A DNA stretch of 33,006 nucleotides from an uncultured Clostridia bacterium (GCA_944362765.1 CALVTP010000018.1:1-33006), one strand, 5' to 3'; shown: positions 14,130 to 22,735, counted from the stretch's first letter. Notes: generated by a model from the sequence alone, not told the origin. Made by a program: numbers and translations.

Positions 14130-16832
14130 ATGAACTATTACTCCGAAAACCTTTCCGAAGTAATGGAGTCCCTACGGACGACGGAAGAAGGGTTAAGTCC
14201 CGAAGAAGCAGCCAAGCGGCTTGAAGAGCACGGCAGGAACGCTTTGCAGGAGAAGAAGAAAAAACCGCTTATCGTGAAGTTCTTCGAACAGTTCAAGGAC
14301 GTCATGATAATCGTGCTTATCGCGGCGGCGATAGTGTCGGCGGCACTGACCATCTATTCGAAGGAATACTCCGAGTTGATAGAGTCGGGCTTGATTTTGC
14401 TTATCGTCATCGTCAACGCCGTCATCGGAGTGGTGCAGGAGAACAAAGCGGAATCGGCATTAGAAGCGTTGAAAAACCTCAACAAACCTTATTCCAAGGT
14501 AATAAGAGGCGGGGCGCTCGTACAGATCAAAAGCGAAGAGATAGTCCCGGGCGACGTCGTGCAGCTCGAGGCGGGCGACATCGTGCCGTGTGACCTAAGA
14601 CTCATAAGCTCGGCTTCGCTGAAAATCGAGGAAGCTGCGTTAACCGGAGAATCGGTACCCGTAGAAAAGGATTGGGAAGCCCAAATCGCCGATAAAGCGC
14701 CTTTGGGGGACAGAAAGAACATGGCGTACTCTTCGGGCATCGTCTCTTACGGAAGGGGGCGCGGCGTCGCCACGAAAACGGGAATGGAGACCGAAGTCGG
14801 TAAGATAGCGAAGATGCTGGAAGCGGGCGAGAACGACTCCACTCCTCTTCAGAAGCAATTAAATAAGACCGCGAAGGTGTTGTCGGTATTGGTACTTGTG
14901 ATAGCCGCCGTCATCTTTGTGGTAGCGCTGGTGGACGATGTCAGCCAATGGATGAACGCCTTTATGACCGCTGTCGCCATCGCAGTTGCCGCCATACCGG
15001 AAGGGCTCCCCGCCGTGGTGACCGTCGTTTTGGCAATCGGCGTGCAGCGCATGTCAAAAAGAAACGCCATCATCAGAAACCTCCCCGCCGTCGAAACGCT
15101 GGGCTGCTGCGAGATAATCTGCTCCGACAAAACGGGCACGCTGACAATGAACAGGATGACCGTCAAAAGCCTCTATACTCTTGCGGGCGGCGCGATAAGC
15201 GACGAAGAGTACTCCTCCGAAAAGGGTGACGCAGCCCTTCTGGTGCGCGCGATGACCCTCTGCAACGACACGACGGAAAGCCTCTCTCCCGCCGCGGAAG
15301 AGGGAAGCGGCGCCAAACAATCTACGCTTACCGGCGACCCGACGGAGACCGCACTCGTACGTTTTTATATCGATAAAGGCGGTGATTTCGGGGCGTTGAA
15401 AGAGGAATGGAGCCGCGTCGACGAAGTGCCTTTCGATTCCGTCAGAAAGATGATGACCACCGTAAACCGGACGAATGAGGGGGTCAGAGTGGCACATATA
15501 AAGGGCGCTACGGACATCATGCTGAAAAAGTGCGGGAAGGTGCTTGATGGCGACACGGTGCGCGCGATGACCGCCGCCGACATCGAAGCCATAGGCAAAG
15601 CCAACGCCGACATGGCGTCGAAGGCGCTTCGCGTACTCGGAGTGGCGGTCAAGTATGAGGACACGGACGACCTCGATAACATCGAAAATGATATGGTGTT
15701 TGTGGGTTTGGTGGGCATGATAGACCCGCCGCGCCCGGAGGTAAAGGACGCCGTCCGTATCGCTATCGGAGCGGGAATGCGTCCCGTCATGATAACGGGC
15801 GACCACCGCGACACAGCCGCCGCCATCGCAAAGGAAATAGGCATACTTCGCGAGGGCGACAAAGTGATGGAGGGCGCCGAAATCGACGCATTGAGCGACG
15901 AGGAGTTCAGAAAGATAATAAAAGAGTATTCCGTATTCGCCCGCGTCAGCCCCGAAAACAAGGTGAGAATTGTGCGCGCATACCGCTCTTTCGGACACGT
16001 CGTGGCTATGACCGGCGACGGCGTCAACGACGCCCCCTCGATAAAGGAAGCCGATATAGGAATAGGTATGGGTATCACCGGAACGGACGTTTCCAAGGGC
16101 GCCGCCGATATGATTCTCGCGGACGACAACTTCGCGACGATAGTCTCCGCCGTCGAAGAGGGCAGAAAGATCTTCCAAAACATCAAAAAGGCGATACAGT
16201 TCCTGCTTTCCGCAAATATTGCCGAAGTGCTCTGCCTGTTTATCGCGACGGTGTTTTTGAAGATAGAGTTCCTTACCCCGATCATGATACTTTGGGTCAA
16301 TCTCGTCACAGACTCCCTGCCGGCGCTGTCGCTCGGAATGGAAAAGGCAGAGTCCGACGTCATGAACAGACCGCCCAGAAAGACGGGAGGCAACCTCTTC
16401 CGCGGCAAGATGGGAAGGGATATCATCATCCAGGGCATAATGCAGACGGGTTTGGTGATGCTTTCCTTCTGCCTCGGGCATTACGTCCTGGACGCTTCCA
16501 ACGAGTACGTCGGCATGACTATGGCGTTTATCAGCCTTTGCATGATCCAGCTCTTCCACAGCTTCAACCTGAAAAGGCAGGAAAACAGCATCTTCCACAA
16601 GGACATTCTGGACAATAAGTGGCTGAATGTTTCATTCCTCGTGGGAACGGCGCTGATACTTCTTATAACGCTGATCCCCGCCTTCCACGGAATTTTCGAC
16701 ATCGCCTCGATGAACGCCGCCGAGTGGTTCATAGCGCTCGGGTGCGCAATTGCGATAATTCCCTGCGTGGAGCTTCAGAAGCTGATAGAAAACGCCATAG
16801 AAAAGTACGTAAAAAATAAAAAAATCAAGTAA
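14130..16832 (+). CDS. P-type cation-translocating ATPase (P2A, Ca2+/Mn2+ type)
   Basis: This 900-residue membrane pump belongs to the SERCA/PMR1-like P2A group. Seen: the N-terminal cation ATPase domain (EEGLSPEEAAKRLEEHGRN), actuator loop TGES (172-175), membrane ion-site IPEGLP, phosphorylation site DKTGTLT (Asp333), nucleotide-domain KGATD, hinge TGDGVNDAP (about 628-636), and the TM6 ion-site NLVTDSLPALSLGME. It carries no metal-binding N-terminal CxxC, unlike copper or zinc pumps. The Mn2+ riboswitch ahead of it argues for Mn2+ (possibly with Ca2+) efflux, as for other yybP-ykoY-controlled P2A pumps; sequence alone cannot separate the two ions. AAGGAG (14116-14121) precedes ATG 14130. 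deoC starts 15 bases after the stop. Confidence 0.93.
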   Translation: MNYYSENLSEVMESLRTTEEGLSPEEAAKRLEEHGRNALQEKKKKPLIVKFFEQFKDVMIIVLIAAAIVSAALTIYSKEYSELIESGLILLIVIVNAVIGVVQENKAESALEALKNLNKPYSKVIRGGALVQIKSEEIVPGDVVQLEAGDIVPCDLRLISSASLKIEEAALTGESVPVEKDWEAQIADKAPLGDRKNMAYSSGIVSYGRGRGVATKTGMETEVGKIAKMLEAGENDSTPLQKQLNKTAKVLSVLVLVIAAVIFVVALVDDVSQWMNAFMTAVAIAVAAIPEGLPAVVTVVLAIGVQRMSKRNAIIRNLPAVETLGCCEIICSDKTGTLTMNRMTVKSLYTLAGGAISDEEYSSEKGDAALLVRAMTLCNDTTESLSPAAEEGSGAKQSTLTGDPTETALVRFYIDKGGDFGALKEEWSRVDEVPFDSVRKMMTTVNRTNEGVRVAHIKGATDIMLKKCGKVLDGDTVRAMTAADIEAIGKANADMASKALRVLGVAVKYEDTDDLDNIENDMVFVGLVGMIDPPRPEVKDAVRIAIGAGMRPVMITGDHRDTAAAIAKEIGILREGDKVMEGAEIDALSDEEFRKIIKEYSVFARVSPENKVRIVRAYRSFGHVVAMTGDGVNDAPSIKEADIGIGMGITGTDVSKGAADMILADDNFATIVSAVEEGRKIFQNIKKAIQFLLSANIAEVLCLFIATVFLKIEFLTPIMILWVNLVTDSLPALSLGMEKAESDVMNRPPRKTGGNLFRGKMGRDIIIQGIMQTGLVMLSFCLGHYVLDASNEYVGMTMAFISLCMIQLFHSFNLKRQENSIFHKDILDNKWLNVSFLVGTALILLITLIPAFHGIFDIASMNAAEWFIALGCAIAIIPCVELQKLIENAIEKYVKNKKIK

Positions 16833-16847
16833 TCTCGGGGTAGGACA

Positions 16848-17516
16848 ATGATCACAAAACAGCAATGCTCGGAAATAATGTCCTTTGTCGACCACACCGA
16901 ACTCAATCCTCGGGCAACCGAAGCGGACGTGCGTCGCGCCGTCCGCGAGGGATTGAAGTGGGGGGCGCGGGCAGTGTGCATACCCTCTTCCTTTGTCGAA
17001 GCTGCCGCAGAAGAGGGGAAGGGAGGCATAGATCTGGCCGTCGTGACGGGTTTTCCGAACGGCTACGACTGCACCGCCGCGAAACTTGCGGAAACGGAGT
17101 ACGCCCTGAATAAAGGCGCCGCCGAAACGGATACGGTGATAAATATCGGGCGCTTTCTGGCGGGCGATTACGGATATTGCTTAAAAGAGCTCCGGGCATT
17201 GAAAAAGCTTTCGGGTGATAAAGTTCTGAAGGTCATAGTCGAGTGCTGCTACCTCGACGAAAGGCAAAAAATCGACGCATGCAAGCTGATAACCGATTCC
17301 GGCGCCGACTTCATCAAAACTTCGACGGGCTTTGCCACGGGCGGAGCCACCAAGGAGGATGTCGCGCTGTTCAAAGCCAACGTCGGGGCGGGTGTTTCGA
17401 TAAAAGCGGCGGGCGGCATACGCGACTTCGAAAGCGCCGCCGCGATGCTTGCCGCAGGCGCCTCGAGGATAGGAGCAAGTAAACTCGTCAAACTCCTTGA
17501 AGCAATGAACGGGTAA
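16848..17516 (+). CDS. deoC: Deoxyribose-phosphate aldolase
   Basis: This 222-residue TIM-barrel class I aldolase splits 2-deoxyribose-5-phosphate into glyceraldehyde-3-phosphate and acetaldehyde, the last step of deoxynucleoside breakdown. The Schiff-base lysine is K157 in ADFIKTSTGF; other family marks are VDHTELNP at the start, VVTGFPNG, AETDTVINIG with the catalytic aspartate, KVIVECCYL with the second lysine region, and VSIKAAGGIRDFE with the third conserved lysine. It lies 15 bases behind the riboswitch-controlled ATPase with no promoter visible between, so it may be read from the same Mn2+-dependent transcript, an odd pairing. Its natural partners punA and add lie 7 kb upstream. A terminator follows at 17565-17591. 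Confidence 0.95.
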   Translation: MITKQQCSEIMSFVDHTELNPRATEADVRRAVREGLKWGARAVCIPSSFVEAAAEEGKGGIDLAVVTGFPNGYDCTAAKLAETEYALNKGAAETDTVINIGRFLAGDYGYCLKELRALKKLSGDKVLKVIVECCYLDERQKIDACKLITDSGADFIKTSTGFATGGATKEDVALFKANVGAGVSIKAAGGIRDFESAAAMLAAGASRIGASKLVKLLEAMNG

Positions 17517-17564
17517 CCGAATTCGGATATTAGGTATCCCGAATAAACTTAATTTTCAAATAAG

Positions 17565-17591
17565 GCTCGGGCAGGAACCCGGGCTTTTTTT
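17565..17591 (+). terminator. Intrinsic terminator after deoC
   Basis: GCTCGGG and CCCGGGC form a GC-rich stem (17565-17584, one G-U pair) with loop CAGGAA, followed directly by seven T. A second dyad, ATTCGG/CCGAAT (17521-17544), precedes it. Confidence 0.88.
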
Positions 17592-17651
17592 GTTTTTACT
17601 GTCCGGTGCAGAACGAAGGAAGCATCGAAGGTATATCCGGAAACCGTTAAG

Positions 17652-17675
17652 CAGGAAGGGAGATTCCTTCCTTTG
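17652..17675. terminator. Possible short hairpin upstream of the recombinase gene
   Basis: AGGAAGG and CCTTCCT form a seven-base stem with a short T-rich tail. It could be a weak terminator or insulate the recombinase gene; this is a low-confidence call. Confidence 0.3.
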
Positions 17676-17739
17676 TTATTTACCGCAAGCCGCCGAATGA
17701 AAAAATGCGATAATATCAAAAAAAGAGGAGGAATCAACA

Positions 17740-18684
17740 ATGCAACGGATTTGGACAGTGGAAGAGGCGGTAACGGTGTGGCTGGAAAGAACCGACCTGA
17801 AGCTGAGATCGCGTGAGAGGTATTTGAATATCGCCGAAAATCACATCTATCCCAGTCTCGGCTCCCGCCCGATAAACGAAGTCGACAGAGCGGCTTTGGA
17901 GGAATTGATGAGAAAGGAGAGGGAGCACGGCAACCTGAAGCGTCCGGGCGGGCTTTCGGGGAGCAGCCTGAACCTCATGCGCGTAGTGCTGTACGGAGCG
18001 TTGAGGGCGTCGGTGGATTGGGGAATAATCGATGAAAATCCTGCCGAGCAGCTGCCACGCTTCCGCGTTGACACGGGCAGAGCGGCGGCATTTTCGATGC
18101 AGGAACAGCGCGAAATAGAGCATCATCTTGCGTACTGCCGCGATCCGAGGCTGTTCGGCATAAAAATCGGGCTGTATACGGGGCTCAGAATAGGAGAATT
18201 GCTGGCTCTGAGGTGGTCGGACGTCGACTTCGGGCTCGGGGTGATATCGATAAACCGCACCGCTTATATCGCAAAAACTACATTGGGAAGGTGGACGGCG
18301 GTCAACGACAAGCCGAAGACGGCGGCTTCGGCAAGGTGCATCCCGCTCCCGACACGGCTGATGAAGGATCTGAAAAAGTACCGGAAGCGGGTAAAAGGGG
18401 AGTATGTCGTCTCCGACGGCAGCGGAAAACAGATGAATATAAGGACTTATCAATATCTTTTCGGGAAATTTTTGATAAAATGCAGGGTGCGGCGGCTGAA
18501 TTTTCACGCGTTGAGACACACCTTCGCGACGCGGGCGCTGGAAGCGGGGGTGGACATCAAAACGCTGAGTGAGCTGCTGGGGCACGAATCCGTGACGACT
18601 ACGCTGAGGATCTACTCCCACACCTTCCTTTCGACCAAGCGGCGGGCGATGGAGATAATAAACAGATTATACGTCGAAGTGTAA
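17740..18684 (+). CDS. Tyrosine recombinase/site-specific integrase
   Basis: This 314-residue protein is a phage-integrase-type tyrosine recombinase. An N-terminal SAM-like core-binding domain (about 5-95) is followed by the catalytic domain with the complete set: Arg150 in [11 protein letters not shown], Lys193 in KPKTAASAR, His256 and Arg259 in [12 protein letters not shown], His282 in [15 protein letters not shown], and nucleophile Tyr292. It is thus probably active. GAGGAGG (17725-17731) precedes ATG 17740, and a TGC-GATAAT extended -10 (17709-17714) may drive it, though no -35 is evident. No excisionase, phage or conjugation gene, tRNA gene or flanking direct repeat is visible, so it may be a remnant, or a domesticated enzyme. 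It is too unlike XerC/XerD in its N-terminus to call Xer. Confidence 0.92.
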   Translation: MQRIWTVEEAVTVWLERTDLKLRSRERYLNIAENHIYPSLGSRPINEVDRAALEELMRKEREHGNLKRPGGLSGSSLNLMRVVLYGALRASVDWGIIDENPAEQLPRFRVDTGRAAAFSMQEQREIEHHLAYCRDPRLFGIKIGLYTGLRIGELLALRWSDVDFGLGVISINRTAYIAKTTLGRWTAVNDKPKTAASARCIPLPTRLMKDLKKYRKRVKGEYVVSDGSGKQMNIRTYQYLFGKFLIKCRVRRLNFHALRHTFATRALEAGVDIKTLSELLGHESVTTTLRIYSHTFLSTKRRAMEIINRLYVEV

Positions 18685-18721
18685 GCCGCTTTATAACGAT
18701 ATTTCCGGCGATACTTCGTCC

Positions 18722-18750
18722 TTGCGGAAGGCGGGGAGACGTGGTATAAT
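18722..18750 (+). promoter_or_regulatory. Extended -10 promoter of the radical SAM gene
   Basis: TATAAT (18745-18750) preceded by TGG, with a weak TTGCGG (18722-18727) at 17-base spacing. The transcript start near 18757 leaves a leader of about 210 nt. Confidence 0.55.
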
Positions 18751-18756
18751 GGTGTC

Positions 18757-18944
18757 GGAATAAAGGCGTTCGGATGTTTTTCCGAGCCGCAGGCGCTTCG
18801 GTGCGGAAGGGCGGAATTTGGTCGTCATCGGTTTCCGGCGCGTTCGCGAACGGTGCCTTTCAGGTCCGGCATGTCGGCAATTTGTACGGAAAATACCGGA
18901 AAACGCATTGAGAGCCAATCGGCTTCGACAAGCCTTGCGGCAAA
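18757..18944 (+). other. Long 5' leader of the radical SAM gene
   Basis: About 190 nt with several small dyads: TCGGA/TCCGA (around 18769-18786), CGCA/TGCG around a CTTCGG turn (18789-18806), and the palindrome CGTTCGCGAACG (18842-18853). I cannot match it to a riboswitch class I know, and there is no clear terminator. It may be unstructured or a regulatory leader. Confidence 0.3.
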
Positions 18945-18965
18945 AAGGAAGGAGAAAAAATCAAT

Positions 18966-20039
18966 ATGCCCGAGATATCCGTGATGTTCAAGCCTGCTTC
19001 TTCGAAGTGCAACATGGCTTGCGAATATTGTTTTTACCACTCCGTCGCCGAAAACCGAGAACTTCCCTTCCGCGGCATGATGAGCGAGGAGCTCTTCGGG
19101 GAGGCGCTCGACAAGATCTTCCGCTACGCCGCCGGCGCTCCCGTCTCTCTTTCCTTCCAGGGCGGAGAACCCCTCCTTGCGGGAAAGAAATTCTTTTTAT
19201 ACGTCGCCGACAAAATCAAGGAGCTGAATGCTTCGGGTTCCCCGGTAAATGTCGGCATTCAGACAAACGGTACGCTGATAGACGAGGAGTGGTGCGCGAT
19301 TTTTAAAAGGAACGACTGGCTTGTAGGGCTTTCGTTGGACGGCGACGCCCGGGCGAACAAATACAGAAAGTTTCTCTCCGGCGAACCCGCCTTCGAAGCC
19401 GTTTTGCGGGCGCTGCATCTGCTGCAAAGGAATAAGGTCGAGTTCAACGTCCTCGTCGTGGTCACCCGTTATATTGCGGAGAATATCGGACGGGTATACC
19501 GCTTCCTGACGGGGGAGGGCTGTAAATTTCTTCAATTTATTCCCGTTCTGGCGCCCCGTGACGGAAAAATCGACGAAAGTATCTGCCTCGACGTCAAAGT
19601 GTACGGAGAGTACCTTAAAAACCTGTTTTCGCTCTACAAAGCCGACATGCAGGCGGGAAAGTATGTTTCGGTAAGGCAGATGGACAATTTCGTCATGCTG
19701 GCAAACTTCGGAAGAGCGGAGCAGTGCGGTATGCAGGGCGGCTGCTCCCGCCAGCTTGTCATAGAAGGGGACGGAGCGGCGTATCCGTGCGACTTCTATT
19801 GTACGGACGAGTACTGCCTCGGAAACATCGCCCACACGGAAGTCATAGATCTCCTTACCTCGGAGCGCGCCGTCAACTTTTTGAAGGAGTCGCGCGTCTT
19901 CCCCGGAAAGTGCCTCGGGTGCGAGTGGTTCAGGCTCTGCGGAGGCGGGTGCAGAAGAGAGCGGGAGGACTTCGACAAGTGCGCCGCGTATAAGGAGTTT
20001 TTCGCCTGTGCCGTCCGCGACCTTAAAAGAATGAGTTAG
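18966..20039 (+). CDS. Anaerobic sulfatase-maturase-type radical SAM/SPASM enzyme
   Basis: This 357-residue enzyme matches the anSME family, which oxidises a Cys or Ser in a sulfatase active site to formylglycine under anaerobic conditions. The radical SAM cluster cysteines are C15, C19, C22 (CX3CX2C, at the same positions as in the Clostridium perfringens enzyme), followed by FQGGEP and IQTNGTLI. The SPASM part carries C254, C260, C275, C316, C319, C325, C329 and C348. Asp276 in PCDFY corresponds to the family's catalytic aspartate. The GGAAGGAG stretch ends about 11 bases before ATG 18966, a long spacing. No sulfatase gene with a C/S-x-P-x-R motif is in the window, so its target is elsewhere or it acts on another peptide. 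Confidence 0.88.
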   Translation: MPEISVMFKPASSKCNMACEYCFYHSVAENRELPFRGMMSEELFGEALDKIFRYAAGAPVSLSFQGGEPLLAGKKFFLYVADKIKELNASGSPVNVGIQTNGTLIDEEWCAIFKRNDWLVGLSLDGDARANKYRKFLSGEPAFEAVLRALHLLQRNKVEFNVLVVVTRYIAENIGRVYRFLTGEGCKFLQFIPVLAPRDGKIDESICLDVKVYGEYLKNLFSLYKADMQAGKYVSVRQMDNFVMLANFGRAEQCGMQGGCSRQLVIEGDGAAYPCDFYCTDEYCLGNIAHTEVIDLLTSERAVNFLKESRVFPGKCLGCEWFRLCGGGCRREREDFDKCAAYKEFFACAVRDLKRMS

Positions 20040-20135
20040 CTTTTCCCGGACGCTTCCCGACAACTAAAGATAACTATAAGCAAATATTGCAATAAATAAA
20101 AGTTTGGAATATTTTGTAAAACCAGCCGATTTTAC

Positions 20136-20165
20136 TTGACATAATTCGCGCGCATATAATATTAT
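20136..20165 (+). promoter_or_regulatory. Promoter of the ABC transporter/surface protein operon
   Basis: Perfect TTGACA (20136-20141), 18-base spacer, TATTAT (20160-20165); an alternative TATAAT (20155-20160) is too close. AT-rich sequence upstream (20080-20125) could act as an UP element. Start of transcription is near 20172. Confidence 0.65.
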
Positions 20166-20179
20166 AGACGCGATGGTAG

Positions 20180-20208
20180 GAGCGTAATTTTACGCTCTTT
20201 ATTATTTT
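20180..20208 (+). terminator. Early attenuator-like hairpin in the ABC operon leader
   Basis: GAGCGTAA (20180-20187) pairs with TTACGCTC (20190-20197), followed by TTTATTATTTT. It lies within about 10 bases of the predicted transcript start and 110 bases before the first gene, so it would stop transcription early unless bypassed. GCGAT (20170-20174) could also pair with ATCGC (20209-20213). Confidence 0.5.
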
Positions 20209-20306
20209 ATCGCTCATTAAACCCGGGATCCGTTGTTCGTCAGACTTTCGGAAAGAAATGCGAAATTTGTCGAAAAAACGGATTTCAGGTTTCCAAAGAG
20301 GTTGAT

Positions 20307-21071
20307 GTGGGAAACAAAAAAGAGGAATTCGCGACAGACGCGACGCTGTTATCCGTTGAAGGATTAGCGAAAAAGTACAAAAAAACAGGTTCGGTCTACG
20401 CCGTAAAAGACGTCAGCTTCACCGCCGTCCGCGGCGAGGTCGTCGGGCTTCTCGGCGCCAACGGCGCCGGCAAGACGACGACGTTGAAGTGCATAACCGG
20501 CATGATCCCGATTACCGAAGGGGAAGTTTTCGTCTCCGGGCATTCCATCAAAAAGGAGCCGGTCAAAGCCAAATCGCAATTTTCTTTCGTCACCGACAAC
20601 CACAGCGTATTTTTGAAGATGACCGGGCGGCAGTATCTTGAATTCATGTCCGATGTCTACAAAGTGCCGTCCGACGTCAGAAAACCCCGTTACGAGGCGT
20701 TGGAGGAAAGTTTCCGCCTCGGTGCGGCGGTAGGGGACGTCATTTCGGGGTACTCTCACGGTATGCGCCAAAAGATTTGCATGATGGGGTCGCTTATGCA
20801 CGAACCGAAGCTCTGGATATTGGACGAGCCGATGCTGGGGCTCGATCCGGAGACTCAAAAAAACGTCATGGACTACATCCGTTCTTATGCCGAATCGGGG
20901 CACACCGTGCTGTTTTCGACGCATAATCTGTATGTGGCTTCGGAGATCTGCACAAAAGCCGTCATCATAGCCGGCGGCAGGATCTCAAAGATATTGGGGC
21001 GCGACGAAATCCGTTTCGGCGGCAGAAGGCTGATGGAATATTGGTACCGCGCGGATAAGGAGGAGGAATAG
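20307..21071 (+). CDS. ABC transporter ATP-binding protein
   Basis: This 254-residue cytoplasmic ATPase powers the membrane partner encoded next. Walker A GANGAGKT (50-57), signature YSHGMRQ (149-155, a variant of LSGGQ as often seen in ABC-2 type drug or bacteriocin exporters), Walker B LWILDEP (169-175), D-loop LGLDP, and H-loop STHN (His206). The usual Q-loop glutamine seems replaced in FVTDNHSVF. GTG 20307 is the start, with AGAGG (20297-20301) before it; the ATG at 20305 is in another frame. The stop is two bases before the permease start. It belongs to the ABC-2/NatA-like group, so export is likelier than uptake; the substrate is not readable. Confidence 0.92.
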   Translation: MGNKKEEFATDATLLSVEGLAKKYKKTGSVYAVKDVSFTAVRGEVVGLLGANGAGKTTTLKCITGMIPITEGEVFVSGHSIKKEPVKAKSQFSFVTDNHSVFLKMTGRQYLEFMSDVYKVPSDVRKPRYEALEESFRLGAAVGDVISGYSHGMRQKICMMGSLMHEPKLWILDEPMLGLDPETQKNVMDYIRSYAESGHTVLFSTHNLYVASEICTKAVIIAGGRISKILGRDEIRFGGRRLMEYWYRADKEEE

Positions 21072-21073
21072 TT

Positions 21074-22735
21074 TTGTACGGAGTGCTCCTGAAAAAGAGT
21101 CTGAAAGAGAGCTTCTCTTCGGGCGGCAAAAGGCGGAGGGACGTGACCGGAGCGATACTTTCGGTGTTGCTGACGGCGGCGCTGCTGTTTGCCGTTCTGG
21201 TCGTCCTTTCCAGATTGTCCCGCCTTTACGTCGAAATAAGGATGAACGGCGTATCGGATCCGACGGCGCGCATGGTGGAGCTGATGAGTTTCATTTACGC
21301 CGTTGTTTTCCTTATCGGCGTCGGAGACGGCATAAAAAACATCAACTTTGCGTTGTTTGAGTCCGAAGACAGGACTATCCTGATGACTCTTCCGATCAAA
21401 TCCTCTACGATTTTCTATGCCAAGCTGACCACCGTCTATATCCGGCAGCTGGTGTTGTTTGCCGTCATGATTATCGCCGTCAACTTAGCCTTGGCGGAGG
21501 CGGTGGCTAAGACGACTGCATATATAGTGATGACTGCGGTGCTCATTCCGATTTTTCCCGCGCTGACTCTTATCGTCTCCTCGATATTGTGTTTCCCGGT
21601 CTATATGATAAAAAGGGCGCTGAAATCGAAGTATCTCGTCAGCCTGCTGCTTGCAACGGCGGTGCTGGCGATTCTTTTTTACGGTTACAAATATATTCTG
21701 GAATTTATCAGGGAACTTTTCACGACGGGCGACATCCGCTTTTTCTTCGATGACGACGTCATGCACTTTATGATGGACTTTGCCCGCTACTCCTATCCCG
21801 TCAATCTGATGGCACGGTGCGTGGCGGGGGTGGATATGACGGATAACGCCATCCTGCTCCTTGCGATTGCCGCCGCGGCATTTTTTGCGGGCTTCGGGGT
21901 GGTGGCGCTTTTATACAACAGGGCGCGGCTGATGAGAGCCTCCTCTCAGCGGAGTTCGCGAAGGCAGTTAAGAAAGGGGATAGCCCGTAAGAAAGGCGTC
22001 TTCCACGGGCTGCTGAAAAAAGAATTTTTCCTGATTTACCGCACCCCGTCTTACGCCTTCCAATACTTTTCGGTGGCGGTCATCATGCCGCTGATGGTCT
22101 ATTTCTGCATGGGGATAGGCGAGGATTTGTTAAGACAGCTCATAATGGCGGACGCCGGAGCGGAGCTCGGACTGTTTTTGGTGCTGACTTTCGGCGCTCT
22201 GACAAACACGTTTGCCGCGACGAATATCTCCCGCGACGGCTATGCCTTCTACACACTGAAAGCGATGCCGATAAAGCCCGCGACGATTGTCAACGCCAAA
22301 GTGCTCTTTTCCGCCATCGTTGCCGTAGCCTCGATATTGATTTCCGTCGTCGTCCTGGCGGCGGAAAAGTATGTCGATTATGGCGAGGCTGCGGTTATAT
22401 TCACGGTCGCGGTATTGATGGCTTTAGCGCAGATAGCCTTTGCGACGAGGAAGGATTTATTTAGTCCCTCGTTCTCGCCGGAAGAGGATTCGGAAGTGCG
22501 CGAATCAACCAATACGGTATCCCAAATCATTATTATAGGATTCCTGTCCGGCATATTATTAGGAGGTCTCGCGCTGTTTGCTTCGATATTTTTGTCGCAG
22601 TCGCTGCCCGAGGCGGAGATGTATGTAAAGCTGGGATCGCTGTTGTTGTCGGCGCTGCTTGCGGCGGCGGCGTTTACCTATTTATACGTGGGACTCGGAA
22701 AGAAACTTTACAGGATGCAGGAGGGAGACAATTGA
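21074..22735 (+). CDS. ABC-2-like transporter permease
   Basis: This 553-residue polytopic membrane protein is the partner of the preceding ATPase. About twelve hydrophobic segments form two sets of six: one at residues 30-270 (for example LLTAALLFAVLVVLS, IFPALTLIVSSILCFPVYMI), a basic cytoplasmic stretch near 290-310 (SSQRSSRRQLRKGIARKKG), and a second set to the end (YFSVAVIMPLMVYFCMGIG, IIIIGFLSGILLGGLALFAS). The start is TTG 21074 with AGGAGG at 21061-21066, inside the end of the ATPase gene. Its stop overlaps the TTG start of the next gene by three bases, so the three are translated as a coupled unit. The family is known for bacteriocin-like, lipid or polymer export; I cannot narrow it further. 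Confidence 0.85.
   Translation: MYGVLLKKSLKESFSSGGKRRRDVTGAILSVLLTAALLFAVLVVLSRLSRLYVEIRMNGVSDPTARMVELMSFIYAVVFLIGVGDGIKNINFALFESEDRTILMTLPIKSSTIFYAKLTTVYIRQLVLFAVMIIAVNLALAEAVAKTTAYIVMTAVLIPIFPALTLIVSSILCFPVYMIKRALKSKYLVSLLLATAVLAILFYGYKYILEFIRELFTTGDIRFFFDDDVMHFMMDFARYSYPVNLMARCVAGVDMTDNAILLLAIAAAAFFAGFGVVALLYNRARLMRASSQRSSRRQLRKGIARKKGVFHGLLKKEFFLIYRTPSYAFQYFSVAVIMPLMVYFCMGIGEDLLRQLIMADAGAELGLFLVLTFGALTNTFAATNISRDGYAFYTLKAMPIKPATIVNAKVLFSAIVAVASILISVVVLAAEKYVDYGEAAVIFTVAVLMALAQIAFATRKDLFSPSFSPEEDSEVRESTNTVSQIIIIGFLSGILLGGLALFASIFLSQSLPEAEMYVKLGSLLLSALLAAAAFTYLYVGLGKKLYRMQEGDN

Noticed and set aside
15054-16598. Long minus-strand open frame of 514 codons
   Set aside because: It is antisense to the fully conserved P-type ATPase; its His- and Asp-rich translation is the usual shadow of a GC-biased gene.
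17521-18720. Attachment-site direct repeats flanking the recombinase gene
   Set aside because: Comparison of both flanks shows no shared direct repeat of useful length, and no tRNA gene is nearby.
18818-19306. Plus-strand frame of 162 codons overlapping the radical SAM gene
   Set aside because: It is out of frame with the conserved cysteine motifs and has no ribosome site.
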